Shown one piece after another: positions 49,653 through 62,026 of a stretch of 64,000 nucleotides of DNA (its first letter is position 1; the number at the start of each line of letters is the position of its first letter). A program made the translations under genes and the position numbers. Location of the stretch: NCBI GenBank assembly GCA_964017145.1, contig OZ024851.1, forward strand, positions 2,294,001-2,358,000. The letters are read 5' to 3'. This DNA is from Agrocybe praecox (taxonomy: Eukaryota > Basidiomycota > Agaricomycetes > Agaricales > Agrocybaceae). The notes below the pieces were generated by a model, which made no database searches, was not told the origin of the DNA, and saw only the letters and a program-made list of their open reading frames with translations.

Positions 49653-51726
49653 ATGTCTCTTTTAGCCATTAGTTTGCTCTTGGGTCTTGGGGCTGCTTCA
49701 GTACGTGCACAGGCGCCTGTGTATGGCCAATGTGAGTTCTTTTCGCAACCCACAACGGGAATGTACATTGACGACTCGTCTCTCCAAAACAGGTGGTGGT
49801 ATTGTAAGAACACCGTTCCACGATAATCATGCTAATATATTTGCTAAGAGATGTATGCGCATTTATAGGGTTGGGCTGGTGCCACCACCTGCGCTACAGG
49901 GTCAGGTTGTGTGGTTTCAAACGAATGTATGTGAAATGTTAGCTGACGTATATATCGCATGAATGAGAGACTGATACATATGAAATTTCTATCAGACTAC
50001 TCTCAATGCCTTCCAGGTGCTGCGAGCCCAAGTTCGTCCTCTGCTAGCCCAGCTCCATCGTCGACTGTCACCACTAGGCCCCCTGCTACCACCGCATCTA
50101 CGCCCACGGCTCCAAGTGCTACATGTACTGCTAGCTTGACCAAGAGGGCAACCGGAAAATTGTCCCATGTTGGTGTCAACATTGCTGGATTTGATTTTGG
50201 GTGCAACTCGGATGGGGTATGTTCTTTAAAGCATCTTTATGAGAACCATGTATCCTAAAGACCGTGTAGAGCTGCAATGCGAGCGGCGCTTGGCCCCCTT
50301 TGCTCAAATACTACGGTATGTCCAACTTTTTAGAGAAAGGGACATTTACTCAAGTTATATTGCTTAGGTCACGATGGTGAAGGTCAGATGCAGCACTTCG
50401 TAAATGACGATGGTTTCAACAATTTCCGCCTCCCTGTCGGATGGCAATTCCTCACTAACGATGCTATGAGTGGTACCATTAATCAAACGAACCTGGCTAT
50501 CTACGACGACCTCGTCCAGGTAATCTATCGTGGTGTGTGTGCTTGAGAGACCTTGGCTCATTGCTATTTGTAGGCTTGTCTAAACACTGGTGCATCTTGC
50601 ATCGTCGACGTGCACAACTATGCACGATTCAACGGACAGGTATATTATTCTTGTCCTCATGCTTGTGTATCAATAAGCTAATTCCCTGAGAGATCATTGG
50701 TCAAGGAGGTCCTTCCAATGATGTCTTTGCTGAGCTCTGGTCCAACATTGCGACCAAATATGCATCAACCCCCAACGTTATCTTCGGCGTGTAAGTATAA
50801 TTTCTAAACGACAATTATTGTTCTAATACCTCTAATTTCAGTATGAATGAGCCGCACGATGTTCCAGACATCAACCTATGGGCACAGTCCGTACAAGCCG
50901 CTGTCACTGCCATTCGAAAGGCCGGGTACGATTTTTTGTCGCGTCGTGACCAAGTTTTTTCTTCTTAACTATTCATAATAGAGCTACCACCCAACTTATT
51001 CTCCTCCCCGGAAACAACTGGACTTCGGCGCAAACATTTGTATCCAACGGATCCGGCGATGCGCTCAAGAAAGTCGTTAATCCCGATGGCTCGACCACTG
51101 GATTGATCTTCGATGTCCACAAATACCTCGATTCCGACAACTCTGGTACCAACGCGTTAGTAACTCGTCATTCCATTGTCTATTTTCTGCCTAACGTAGC
51201 CCTTTAGCGAATGTGTCACGAATAACATTGAAGACGCATGGGAGCCTCTCGCAAATTGGCTCAGATGCAATGGACGTCAAGCCTTCAACACCGAGACAGG
51301 AGGTGGAAACACTGCTTCATGCATCCAGTATCTCTGCCAACAGATTGCGTACCAAGCTCAAAACTCTGATGGTAAGTAATTTTTATCGTTATTCGAAGAC
51401 CATCTTGACGAACCCCTATTGCTATCGTAGTCTTCCTTGGATACGTCGGTTGGGCGGCTGGTAACTTTGATCCCAGTGAGTAATTATTGGTTTGCTCGAG
51501 ATTTGAGAAGAATTAAAGACTGATCACTGTTTCTTTTCCGCGGGATTTTATTAGGCTACGTCCTGGGTAAGTGGAATTCAACTTGGCATTGCCATCCTTA
51601 TTTACCAACTTCCAACTTCCAGGTGAGGTACCTACCAACACTGGTTCAACCTGGACCGATACATCCCTTGTTAAGGCCTGTATTGCGCCTGCCTCTGGAT
51701 CCCAGAGTGGCTCGACGGGTCTTTAA
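49653..51726 (+). CDS. Secreted GH5 endoglucanase with CBM1, copy C
   Basis: Third member of the cluster, 437 aa. Exons: 49653-49731, 49793-49803, 49869-49926, 49996-50216, 50270-50315, 50368-50519, 50574-50639, 50693-50790, 50842-50925, 50982-51155, 51208-51371, 51431-51475, 51555-51566, 51623-51726. Signal peptide MSLLAISLLLGLGAASVRAQ, CBM1 (CGGIGWAGATTC to YYSQCLPG), the longest Ser/Pro/Thr linker of the three, and the GH5 domain with Glu247 (MNEPHD) and Glu359 (NTETGGG). Seven internal exons (46, 152, 66, 98, 84, 174, 164 nt) equal those of A and B, which fixes the model. Expect carbon-source control as for other cellulases; only the TATA box is visible as direct evidence. Confidence 0.92.
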
Positions 51727-52109
51727 TAAGTTGACAAAGGGACGAAACCTTGACGAGCCTGTAGAAAGTAATTTGTATGTTCTAACTTGTCAGTACGTTT
51801 GTACGTTCCGTATTATTTTCAAAATATTATCTTTCGGGATTTAGTCAAACTATTGGACCCACTGATTCGCGCAAACATGATTTGAGCAGCAAAACAAGCG
51901 GGTACAATACTTGCTTTCTCGCCCCTGTGTATCCGTTTCCGTGTGATCCCGGTACATTTTGAACCTGATTAAGAAGTAGATCCGCCGGCGAATTAAATTT
52001 AGACATTAGACGGCTAAATCCAATCTTAGTCCACAGGTCCACTTCGCTTCCTTTTCCTTCTTTCCTTTTCTCCACCCCCATATCCTCTTCATCTCCCCCG
52101 CCAAAAATA
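51727..52109. other. Intergenic region before HAM1-like gene
   Basis: It holds the 3' end of GH5 C and the promoter of the HAM1-like gene. A C/T-rich tract lies at about 52040-52105 just before the ATG, a common fungal core-promoter feature; no TATA box. Confidence 0.4.
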
Positions 52110-55100
52110 ATGGACTACTGTTCCCCTTGCTTTGGCAAGTCGAGGGCAAAAGACGGAGAGCGAGAGCCACTACTACCCAAGCATCAGCCTGCCGACGAAC
52201 AACCTACGACCTCAGCTCCCAATGGCACACGACCTCCTGAAATATTGGGTCTGGGGAACAACTCCATCGTAGACAAGATTATTGACGCTTTCGCCGCGTT
52301 AAACGCCGGCAAAATTCCTACTCAAGAGCAGACTACGCATTTCCTACAAGTGTTATTGAGGTCCGAGCTATTGAAAGAAGATGGAAGTGGAGACATCGCT
52401 CCTGGCAACGGGCCCGCTAGCAAGGAAGGAAGGAAAGTTTTGAAGGATGTGAGAAGTTTATTGCAGGCCCTCCTCCAGTTTGGCATGGAGAAAAATAGTA
52501 TGTTTCATTCATCCTGCGCGGTTGTTTTGCTATTCTAGCGATTGTTTTATTTTGCTGATGATTATTGCAAATTTGTCACTTTAAATCAGCCGACAACAAA
52601 TTGCAAGAAATTTATTTCCAGCTTATTTCTTCGAATGAGTCTCCAGTGTCAGTTCAAGTCAATGTTGACGTTGATAACTCGATGCAAAAGGCACAGAAGG
52701 CCGGCGAGGCTGCTCTGGAGCACACCGCGCAGGCCGCTAACGAAATAAAAGGCGAAGGTATGCCTACTGAACTTCCTGATAGATTTCTCCCATCTCATCT
52801 TCATTTATTACCAGCACCGACAAAGGATGAACTCGTATTCGACGCGTCGACACTATTCTCTGCGCTCCGCACTATATTCGAGACCTGTCTCTCCTCTTCC
52901 GTTTTCCGTCTCCTCCTTTCGGATATACTCTCTATTTTGCGTGACTTGGTCGCGCATACCGCCACCGACGTCCAGCGTGCAGCGATAGAAATCCAGCAAG
53001 CCGCTGAGGACGTGGAGCAGAATGCTTTGAATCATGATAATGGCAGTGACATCACCGCGGTTGACGAAAACGGACGTCCCAAAAAGGATCTCGTGTCAAA
53101 CACACTGAATGACGTCAAGGGGAAAGGAAAAGAGGCTGTTCATAAAGTCAAGGATGTTGTGAAGCAAGAGTGGAATGACTTGGGAGGCGATGCTACGGAC
53201 GAGACGAAGGAGAAGATCCTGGAAAGGATACGCCAGGTATGTTTTTCTGTTAGAATTGCAGATCTATTTTTATGAACACACACTGTTATCTTATCAGACA
53301 ATATCGAAAATCCAGCAAGACCCCGCTTCGCGTTCAGCAATGCGGTCCATCCTTATTTTGGCCCGTAAATATGCAGAAAAAATTAGTGCGGCATCTGCAG
53401 CTGTTTCATCGTCTGTCGAAGGAACTATAACAGATGCTAAGGATGTTGTCGCTGCCAATGCAGGAGACGACAGCACACCAAATTATCCACCGCATCCATA
53501 TGACTCTGCGTCTACATCTGCGTCTTCAAAGTCTGAGAAACAACCATTCATTGACGTCGCCTCGGATGCCATATTGGAAGACATCAAAGAAATGCTGCAA
53601 CGCGCAGCCAACGGTCATTCTCTAGACGCTCTGTTGGATGCATTTGGCCGCACTGTGCATGACTTGAACAAAATGCCTGCTGTGATTTCGAAAGACGTCG
53701 AGAATAGTACCAGTGGTAGTATGACGTTGACGCGATCCGCTTCTAGCTTGATCTCGGAATCCGGGTCGCAGCATCGTTCGTCTCCTCTTCCGCAAACATC
53801 AAACCCGCCTCAGGAACAGAGCCACGCTTCCAGGAAGAGGAAGAACGGGAAAGCACGAAGGAGACAGAAGGCGCACGATCTCAAAGCTAATGTATCGGGA
53901 GTGGCGCCTCCTTCGCTAATATCCGCTTCTAATTCACAAGACTCGACTATGAGTACCCGGACGCGGGACGAAGGAACCGAGAAAGATGAGCACGAGGAGC
54001 AACAGACTGGAGAAAACCCGCTGCGCGTGTATTTTAAGCATCTAGGAGACTATCTCGATAGGGCTATTGAGGAGAAAGATTGGGCGATTTCACAAGAGGG
54101 AGAACAGACGCTGGAGGAGCTGTTTATGGATGGTGCTGAGCTGGTCAATGTTGTTGGAGAGGCTGTGGTTCAGGTGGAGGATGACTTGCTCAATGGAGAA
54201 GGCTCTCAGTCGAAGATGACTGAAGAAGACAAGAAAGTTGCTGAGAAACGTGGGTCCAAGGAAGACGAAATTAGGAGACAATTCAAGAAGGATTTGAAAT
54301 ATTTCCTGGATGAAGCTGTGGCTTATGTATCTGCTCTGGAGAGCGATAGGACGACGATGAAGCTCATCAGGGAGTTTGAGCATTTGAGCATCGACCTTCG
54401 AGCGCTTGCCTCGAAGGGTGCACAGCATGGAAAGAAGAGCCTTGTGCAGAGCCTGGCAAACATGACCGGATGGACGCATTGGGTCGGGTGGGCTATCCCG
54501 CGGTTGTTGAAGATGCTGCCGATTAGCGCCATCCCCATCCCGTCTATCGAGTTCAAGACTGCGGATGTGGAAGGCGCACTACAGGCGATATTCGTACAGG
54601 GCCTTGCTAAGGGCTCGGAACGCAGGACGACGAGTGAACACATGCAATATTCCGGCTCGGAACCTGTGGCTACGAGTTTGGTGCCCGATGAAGTTGTGGT
54701 CAGGCAGTGGACGGAGTTGCGTATCGATATGGCAGATTACGATCGTCCACTTGGGGGGCGCTTGGGATCGTCAGCGGTGGCTGCATCTTCATCTTCGCCG
54801 TCGGGACCGGGTGTACAGACTACCTCGCGCGTGAAGATCCATTTGGACGGTGTGCGTGCACGCGTGGAAGGGATGGGGTATTATTTGAAGTATAAAGGTG
54901 GATATTTGAGCTATGAAGATGAGGGAATTGCCAGTGTCGATCTGGGGATGGGGAAATTGCACGAAGGATTTGCGGTCGATGTGGAGATCGAGATGGGAAA
55001 TGAGATTGTTGCGTCTTCTCAGCAAGGTGACCAGGAAGCGGGAGAAGACGAAAATGCGGAGGGAGGAGACCAGCGCTCGGTGATCGTTGAACCGGACGCG

Positions 55101-56039
55101 GAGGCACCTGCGAACCTAGATGTGCAGACTGCCCTTCATCGTCAGAATACTGGGCTCGGACGATCATGGAAGGTGGCTAATGACCATATCGACGCTGAGT
55201 GTGAGCATCCACCACAGCCGCTTTTCAACGTTGTCGGAGTGGACGTCGAAATGCGTGGTTTACACTTCCGTTTTGATAAAAGTCGGCATTGGATCCTCAA
55301 CAAGCTGTTTGTACAACCTCTTGCTGGTCCGGTCGTTGCGAGGGTGGTGAAGCAGGGGATGGAAAAGAAGATCACGGAGATGATGCAGGATCTTGCTGTT
55401 GGTCTTGGGGAGTTGTCGCGAGATGCAGCAAGGAGAGCGGAAATGAAGAGAATCGAGACACCAGGCGAGGAAGGTCTCTCGCAAGTTTTGCGCAATTGGT
55501 GGGGTGCAATGCTGAAAGTCGGCCCTACCATCTTTGGGCGTTCGTCGGTCGATGATGATGATAGAGATGTGCAGACAAAATCGAACGTCGGGACTACTTC
55601 GAGGGGACTCATCTACAAGAACATCACTACGACGACGATCTCAGATGATGCGCAACCTACTGGAGTTCCTGCGATGTATTTCAACCCAAACACCAGCACT
55701 ATGGAGCCTGTGAACCTCTCAGTGACGGATATTGATTCCGAGTATCAAGCTCCCCCCGTCGAGGTGGACGAAGAAGAGACAGTGATCACTGTTGGAGGGG
55801 GAGCCCAGCTATTCCCTGGTAAAGCAGGTGTTTATGGGGTTGACCACGAGGACAGTGACGAGACTACGGGATTGCTCGATGCTGTTAAGCAGAAGACTGG
55901 CAAGGCGATTCATGATGCTAGAGACCGGCTGAACACGGGAGTCCATGCTGTTGAAAGCGCAGGACAGAGGTTGGAAGAACGGAATAAAAAAGAGAGAGCA
56001 AATCCGAAGACTTGGAGGAGTGATGCGTTCGATTTCTGA
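52110..56039 (+). CDS. HAM1-like protein (HAM1 N and C domains)
   Basis: Full-length gene, 1239 aa. Exons: 52110-52497, 52590-52757, 52815-53236, 53298-56039. It matches the fungal HAM1-like proteins (HAM1_N/HAM1_C, often annotated as BPI alpha/beta fold, a lipid-binding fold). The N-terminus MDYCSPCFGKSRAKDGEREP has two cysteines that could be acylated. Amphipathic helical segments follow (DAFAALNAGKIPTQEQTTHF; DILSILRDLVAHTATDV). A disordered Ser/Lys-rich stretch occupies about residues 490-580, and the C-terminal half has beta-rich segments (GVRARVEGMGYYLKYKGGYL; VVGVDVEMRGLHFRFDKSRH). A large cytosolic lipid-binding or membrane-associated protein is the best reading; no enzymatic motif is seen. 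It is the only complete copy. Partial copies are at 1-160, 6215-6446 and 60320-62026, and its 3' end faces NLR2. Confidence 0.8.
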
Positions 56040-56755
56040 TTTGATCATTGGTTTTCTTTTTCTTTTTCATCCTCTCTTTCTTCGTGATCCTATTTTTATT
56101 TATGATTCATCATTTCACGAGAACAACGGAAGATCGTTTTCTTGATGTTTTTATGACTTTTTATATCTTTTATTTCCATCTTATTTTCTTGTTATAAAAT
56201 CTTGTGTCCGCGCAGGATGGCATCATTTCACATGTACTACTATCACATTCCCCCAATACTACTATTCATGATCATATTTGTGGATGTGCTGAATACTTTT
56301 CAAAAAGTCGAAAAAGAATCCAAAGACCCTGTCCTACAAATCCCATCCGATGCTGCAGCATACTCCGGGTTATTGAACACCTCTCATTTCCATCCAACGA
56401 CGAAACCAACGACTTCGAGGGCTTAGAATTTTTGCCTTCAAAACCGTCGACACATTCATTCAATTCCCCATCCCAGGTGCGCGTATCACATCCGCTCGCT
56501 TCCAAATATCCAGACCTAGTCACCTAATCATCCTCCCCCAAATGACGAACCACCCTTCAGCGCTTCAGCTTCCCTGTCCAGCAAACCCCTTGCTGTCTGT
56601 GATAACTCTGCCGAACCGGGATCTTGTCCTGAGATCGTCTCGCGTGATTGAACGGTCGTGTGATATGGAGAGTGATTAATGAATTCGTCGGTTAGGAGTG
56701 TTGGTTTGTGTGATGTTTCAACGTCTTTTGACGAGTCAGGTAAGAGTTTCAAGGT
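56040..56755. repeat. Convergent 3' flank between HAM1 and NLR2
   Basis: The 3' flanks of both genes. About 56040-56530 is repeated at 62027-62490 (+) and at 5641-6214 (-). About 56530-56755 is repeated downstream of NLR1 (3487-3740) and, with a deletion, downstream of NLR3. ORFs here are not conserved as protein between copies. Confidence 0.65.
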
Positions 56756-59391
56756 TTATGTTGGATCTATTTCAACCAAGCTTCCTTCTAGTACGTTGTC
56801 TGTGTTTGTATCGTGCTCCACTATCGCGCTATAAATTTCCCTCGAATTGATTTTGGATGCTTCCACTGTAGGCCTGCCTTCGACTCGCTCTGCGTATGCC
56901 TTCATTTCCCGTTTTAAGAGGTCGGTACGGCTCGGAAAGTGATTCATGAACTCGTTGGTCAAGAGTTTTTGCTCATGACAATGTCGAAGTAAATCTTCCG
57001 ACTGTGCAGAGAGGGAAAGGAAGAATTTGGCATAACCTAGAAGCAAAAACATGCCCGTAAATTCGCGACTGCGAAAGTACTCGCTACTCTTGCCTCCTAA
57101 TATCCAGATACCGTGGTGGAAGGCGAGACGACGAATTAAGATACTTTCGTCAAAGCGTGATTTTAAATCCATCCCGGAGTATGCCAGCCGTTCGAGTTCC
57201 TCGAAAAAGTATAAAGCGACCTTTGCATATTCATCACCACCTAAAGTATATTTCCCCGATTTAGCTGGATTTTGTATAAACCTTACAAGACACAACCAAT
57301 ATTCGTCCAAATTTCCACCAGTCCTGTCGCGCTTCATCGCCGTGAGATAAAGGGGATCCATATAGTAAGTCAGAGGTATGCTCAAATGGCGAAATCGAGC
57401 GATAGTTCCTTCTGGGTTCAGGCAACCTGGAACAAGCAAGTTCGTCTGAATCCCTAGATGTATCGCAACACATAGGACTGCAAGGGAGGTGACACTGTCA
57501 AAATAAGTAGGTATTTTCGCGCGGAAACGCTTATCAAGCTCGTCCTCGTACTGTTGCTTTATTGGTGCCCATCTTGAATCCTGAGGTACCTGAAAGCGTC
57601 GATTAGAAAACTGCGAATTAAAAAAGGCCACGGAGAAAATACAAATACCATGTGGGCAAAAAATGGCAAAAGATTATACCACAGAAATAATTCTAGGTCA
57701 AGATCCTTTCTAGTTGCCAAATTTTGAGAGGGAGAGAGGAACGAAGCCGCGTTGATTAGCTCTATCGAGCTTCTACAGAGTTGCAAATTTTTCAAGATGA
57801 AATTATTGACGACCGCAATTGGAGGAATTCTGACTCCTGATGGCATGTTGTCTAATGTGGGAAATTGAATCATTAATCCTAAACCACTCACCTTTTACAA
57901 GGACTGGCACATGCAGATTAGTGGGATAGAGATAATGAAAAATGTTTGCCACATGTCGTGTCCTATAAATCTCGATGTCAATGAAATACTGCTCAGACCG
58001 GGCGGGATCCAGTAGGAAGTCGTGAAGTGAAGCATGTAGAATCTGGAGCTTTCGCGGTCGACTCCCGATCCCGATGATCTTGTGGATTGAAACAATTGCT
58101 CCAAGATCACAAAATAACAGCTCGAGCTCCTCTGGCAGAATCCCCAGATACCCGCATATATCAAACTTGTCCACATATTCTCCATCGGCTACGCCAAGTG
58201 AGTAAATACTGAGAGCGTACAGGACTTGATTGACGTCTTCGGCACTGGAGAGAATAGTTCGATACATCTCATCTAATTGTGCAAACGGCAAGTCACCCTG
58301 AGCTGGTCGGAGGTTCATTACAGTGTCGAGCCGGAGATGAGGTAGATGGCGAATGGATTTCACATATCTGATGACTGTCGCCGCAAAGATAAACTGTCCG
58401 GATGCTTTTTTGACAAGGGATTTCAATGATTCTGGATTGGGCCACACCTCTGGGATCAGCTGTTTGAAGGGATGCGTCATCCTAATTTCATCAAAGCTGC
58501 TTTTGAGGAATTTAAAGATGTCTTCGTCAGGCTTGTAAGTGTCGTCTAGATATAGCCGTGTAAAGAGTCCCATCATTCCTTCTGAGCTAAAGGCGACACG
58601 GATATTATGTTCCGGTCGGCTGGCGATGAGAAATAGTATGGGTAGTTTGAAATTTCGTACGGCAGTGGATATGATTTGTATGATGTCCTGTTGTGTTTCC
58701 TCGTTAAGGCATTCATCCAGGCCGTCGATTACAATGACGCGATATAATCCAGGGGGCCATGAAGTACCCGCACTGCAAATGTTGTTCAGAGGTTGTGCGA
58801 TTAGCTGAGTAAATTGGTGCCGCAAATTTCTTGTGAAAATAAGGGGATCGGCGTCAATGACAGAGATGATTTCGTTCTGTGCCGCCGGGATCAGGCGCCA
58901 AATCTGGTAGGCGAGTGTTGCCACGAGTGCGCCTGCGTGATTTCGACTGCCATCCGTCTTTCCAAAGAAAAAGCTCGCAATGACGAGGTCCTTCAGAATC
59001 AGAAGGCAGCGTTCAATAAAGCTCTGTGCGATGGCCGATTTGCCTGCACCTGCGGCCCCCATAAGCCACATCACAAACTTGTCCTTCATTTTGGAGTCAC
59101 AGCGCTGGACCCAGCTCATGATCTCGTCGAGCACCGCAACACGTGTATTAGGATGGCATTTTGGAAGATCAAAACGTGCTGCAGAGTCGTGGAACGCAGT
59201 ATGTGCGACCGCATCCGTCAGGATGTCAAGTGATGCTTCATAAGAATGTATCAGGGTAAAGCCGATTGAAATTGTTATAGTGACGCACCCTTCCGTCCAT
59301 TGCCTCCGTTTACATATACGAAACTTCCCCCAAATACATTCACATTTCCCCCAAACATTGTGTGTTGATATTGATGAGCATTTCCAGACAT
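56756..59391 (-). CDS. NACHT-domain NTPase (fungal NLR-like), NLR2
   Basis: Paralog of NLR1, 827 aa. Model: complement of 59289-59391, 57892-59235, 57649-57851, 56756-57589 (introns 53, 40 and 59 nt, same positions and phases as NLR1). The N-terminal segment is MSGNAHQYQHTMFGGNVNV. The P-loop GAAGAGKS is at 94-101 and Walker B VIVIDGLDEC near 201-210. A helical C-terminal half without recognisable repeats carries 9 more residues than NLR1 at its end (GSLVEIDPT). NLR1 and NLR2 are nearly identical through the NTPase core and diverge in scattered positions of the last ~280 residues (for example around FDESILIRRLAFHHGIW), the region most likely to sense a ligand. The role in self/non-self recognition or cell death is inferred from the family. 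Confidence 0.85.
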
Positions 59392-59499
59392 TGCTACTGG
59401 TCCAATGCGAGTGGAAGAAGTTTTTCTAGAAGTTAGACCGAACCTCCAAAGCAGTATGGTCAGGGAGGAAAGAGGAAAGGAGGTGTCTCCCAGGGCTCC

Positions 59500-59507
59500 T
59501 TTATATA
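59500..59507 (-). promoter_or_regulatory. TATA box of NLR2
   Basis: On the minus strand TATATAAA lies about 109 nt upstream of the NLR2 ATG, equivalent to 783-790 for NLR1. Confidence 0.55.
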
Positions 59508-59854
59508 AACCCACGAGTGCATGTAGCACCACACCCAATACATAGCAATACATCTATACTTATGCGACACACCCATGGTCCCAATGCAACTTCCACAATG
59601 GGCCATATTGGCATGCATGGTTAGAAAAACCTTGCATTTTTCCTATAAGATGTCCAATATTTTTTTAATTAAAACATCGTCTAAAACCTCCGATTAAGCT
59701 CTAATGAGTCTCGAGAAGGTTCGAGGCTTCCAAGGATGCCAGAAATTCACGCATAGAATCAAAGATTGTGCAATGTAGAGCCCATTCCAGAGCGGAAATT
59801 CAGAGCGGCCACACAGAGCCTGCATGGAAACAATTAGAATATAGCATCTGCAGT
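59508..59854. other. NLR2 upstream region
   Basis: About 59580-59670 matches the NLR1 upstream region (reverse of 660-770: TTAATTAAAAA and CATGCATGCCAATATGG). The part next to the TATA box contains about 50 bp absent from NLR1. The rest has no recognised feature. Confidence 0.45.
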
Positions 59855-60319
59855 GGATGTAATTGTCGAACCCGCAATATCTATGATTTGATGCGCTTCC
59901 CTGCCAATCGAGAAAAAGTCCATATCGTTAGCACATACCAGGAAAGCGAGAAGGGAAAGCGAGATATTATGTGTGCCAATGTGAACGGCTTTACGCCATC
60001 CCTATGTCGTTCGATACCAACCTTTCGAACAACTTGCATTCATCCCAACTTTACATTCCCTCGCCACCACATCACCCGCATCGTATGCATCGAACCAACA
60101 TCGAACACCGAAACTCAAAAAGACAACAACACCTGATATTCACGATCATTTGAGGATGACCAAGAATCTTAGAACCATTCAAGGGACATGAATCAATTGC
60201 GAATCGGACTATCTAGGGATTTTTAGTCCATTACGAGCACTTCTGTGCCCGTGAATCAAGGGCAGAACATAAGAAAGAAGAAAATAAAATAAAGACGAGA
60301 CCTGAAAGAAACGAACTGG
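59855..60319 (-). repeat. Module repeat, copy R3
   Basis: Inverted copy of the elements at 246-655 and 6447-6880. It retains both the ~75 bp missing from R1 and the outer part missing from R1. Its hairpin (60233-60252) has the loop in the opposite orientation to R1 and R2. Its end abuts the breakpoint of the truncated HAM1 copy. Confidence 0.75.
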
Positions 60320-62026
60320 GCTCTGGAGAGCGATAGGTCGATGATGAAGCTCATCCGGGAGCTTGAGCATTTGAGCATCGACCTTCGAGCGCTTGTCTCG
60401 AAGGGTGCAGAGCACGGGAAGAAGAGCCTTGCGCAGAGCCTGGCAAACATGACCAGATGGACACATTGGGTCGGGTGGGCTATCCCGCGGTTGTTGAGGA
60501 TGCTGCCGATTGGCGCCATCCTCATTCCATCTATCGAGTTCAAGACTGCGGATGTGGAAGGTGCACTACAGGCGATATTCGTACAGGGCCTTGCTAAGGG
60601 CTCGGAACGCTGGACGAGTGAGTTTATGCAATATTCCGGCTCAGACCCTGTGGCTACGAGTTTAGTGCCTGATGAAGTTGTGGTCAGGCAGTGGACGGAT
60701 TTGCGTATCGATATGGCAGATTACGATCGTCCGCTTGGGGGGCGCTTGGGGTCGTCAGCTGTGGCTACATCTTCATCTTCATCGTCGGGACCGGGCGTAC
60801 AGACTACCTCGCGCGTTAACATCCACTTGGACGGTGTGCGTGCACGCGTGGAAGGGATGGGGTATTATTTCAAGTATAAAGGTGGGTATTTGGGCTATGA
60901 AGATGAGGGAATTGCCAGTGTCGATTTGGGGATGGGGAAATTGCACGAAGGGTTTGCGGTGGATGTGGAGATTGAGATGGGAAATGAGATTGTTGCGTCT
61001 TCTCAGCAAGGTGATCAGGAAGTGGGAGAGGACGCAAATGCGGAGGGAGGAGACCAGCGCTCGGTGATCGTTGAACCGGACGCGGAGGCACCTGCGAACC
61101 TAGATGTGCAGACTGCACTTCATCGTCAGAATACTGGGCTCGGACGATCATGGAAGGCGGCCAATGACCATATCGACGCTGAGCGTGAGCATCCACCACA
61201 GCCGCTTTTCAGCGTTGTCGGAGTGGACGTCGAAATGCGTGGTTTACACTTCCGCTTTGATAAAAGTCGGCATTGGATCCTCAACAAGCTGTTTGTCCAA
61301 CCTCTTGCTGGTCCGGTCGTTGCGAGGGTGATGAAGCAGACGATGGAGAAGAAGATTACAGAGATGATACAGGACCTTGCTGTTGGTCTTGGGGAGATGT
61401 CGCGAGATGCAGCAAGGAGAGCGGAAACGAAGAGAATTGAGACACCAGGCGAGGAAGGTCTCTTGCAAGTTTTGCGCGATTGGTGGGGTGCAATGCTGAA
61501 AGTCGGCCCTACCATCTTTGGGCGTTCATCGATCGGTGATGATGATGATAGAGATGTGCAGACAAAATCGAACGTCGAGACAACTTCGAAGGGACTCATC
61601 TACAAGAACGTCACTACTACGACGATCTCAGGCGATGCGCAACCCACTGGAGTTCCTGCGATGTATTTCAACCCAACCACCAGCACTATGGAGCCTGTAA
61701 ACCTCTCAGTGACAGATATTGATTCCGAGTATCAAGCTCCCCCCGTTGAGGTGGACGAAGAAGAGACAGTGATCGCTGTTGGAGGGGGAGCCCAGCTATT
61801 CCCTGGTAAAGCAGGTGCATATGGGGTTGACCACGAGGACAGTGACGAGACTGCGGGATTGCTCGATGCTGTTAAGCAGAAGACTGGCAAGGCGATTCAT
61901 GATGCTAGAGACGGGCTGAACAAGGGCGTCGATGCTGTTGAAAGCGCTGGACAGAGGTTGGAAGAACGGAATAAAAAAGAGAAGGCTAGTTCGAAGACTT
62001 GGAAGAGCGATGCGTTCGATTTCTGA
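60320..62026 (+). pseudogene. 5'-truncated HAM1-like copy
   Basis: Begins abruptly at a point equal to about 54330 of the full gene (residue ~671 of 1239) and stays nearly identical to its stop codon. The frame is open for 561 codons from an internal ATG (MMKLIRELEHLSIDLRALV). Differences from the full copy are mostly single substitutions plus in-frame indels (for example one added Gly-Asp near the DDDDRDVQT segment), so reading-frame constraint may still act. It lacks the promoter, the first three exons and the N-terminal half. It could be a silent relic or give a C-terminal HAM1 protein if the upstream repeat supplies a promoter. Confidence 0.75.

Noticed and set aside
54090..55612. Several long minus-strand ORFs (up to 156 codons) opposite the HAM1-like gene, repeated opposite the truncated copy
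   Set aside because: They are shadows of the HAM1 coding frame. Their conservation follows from the nucleotide identity of the duplicated segment.
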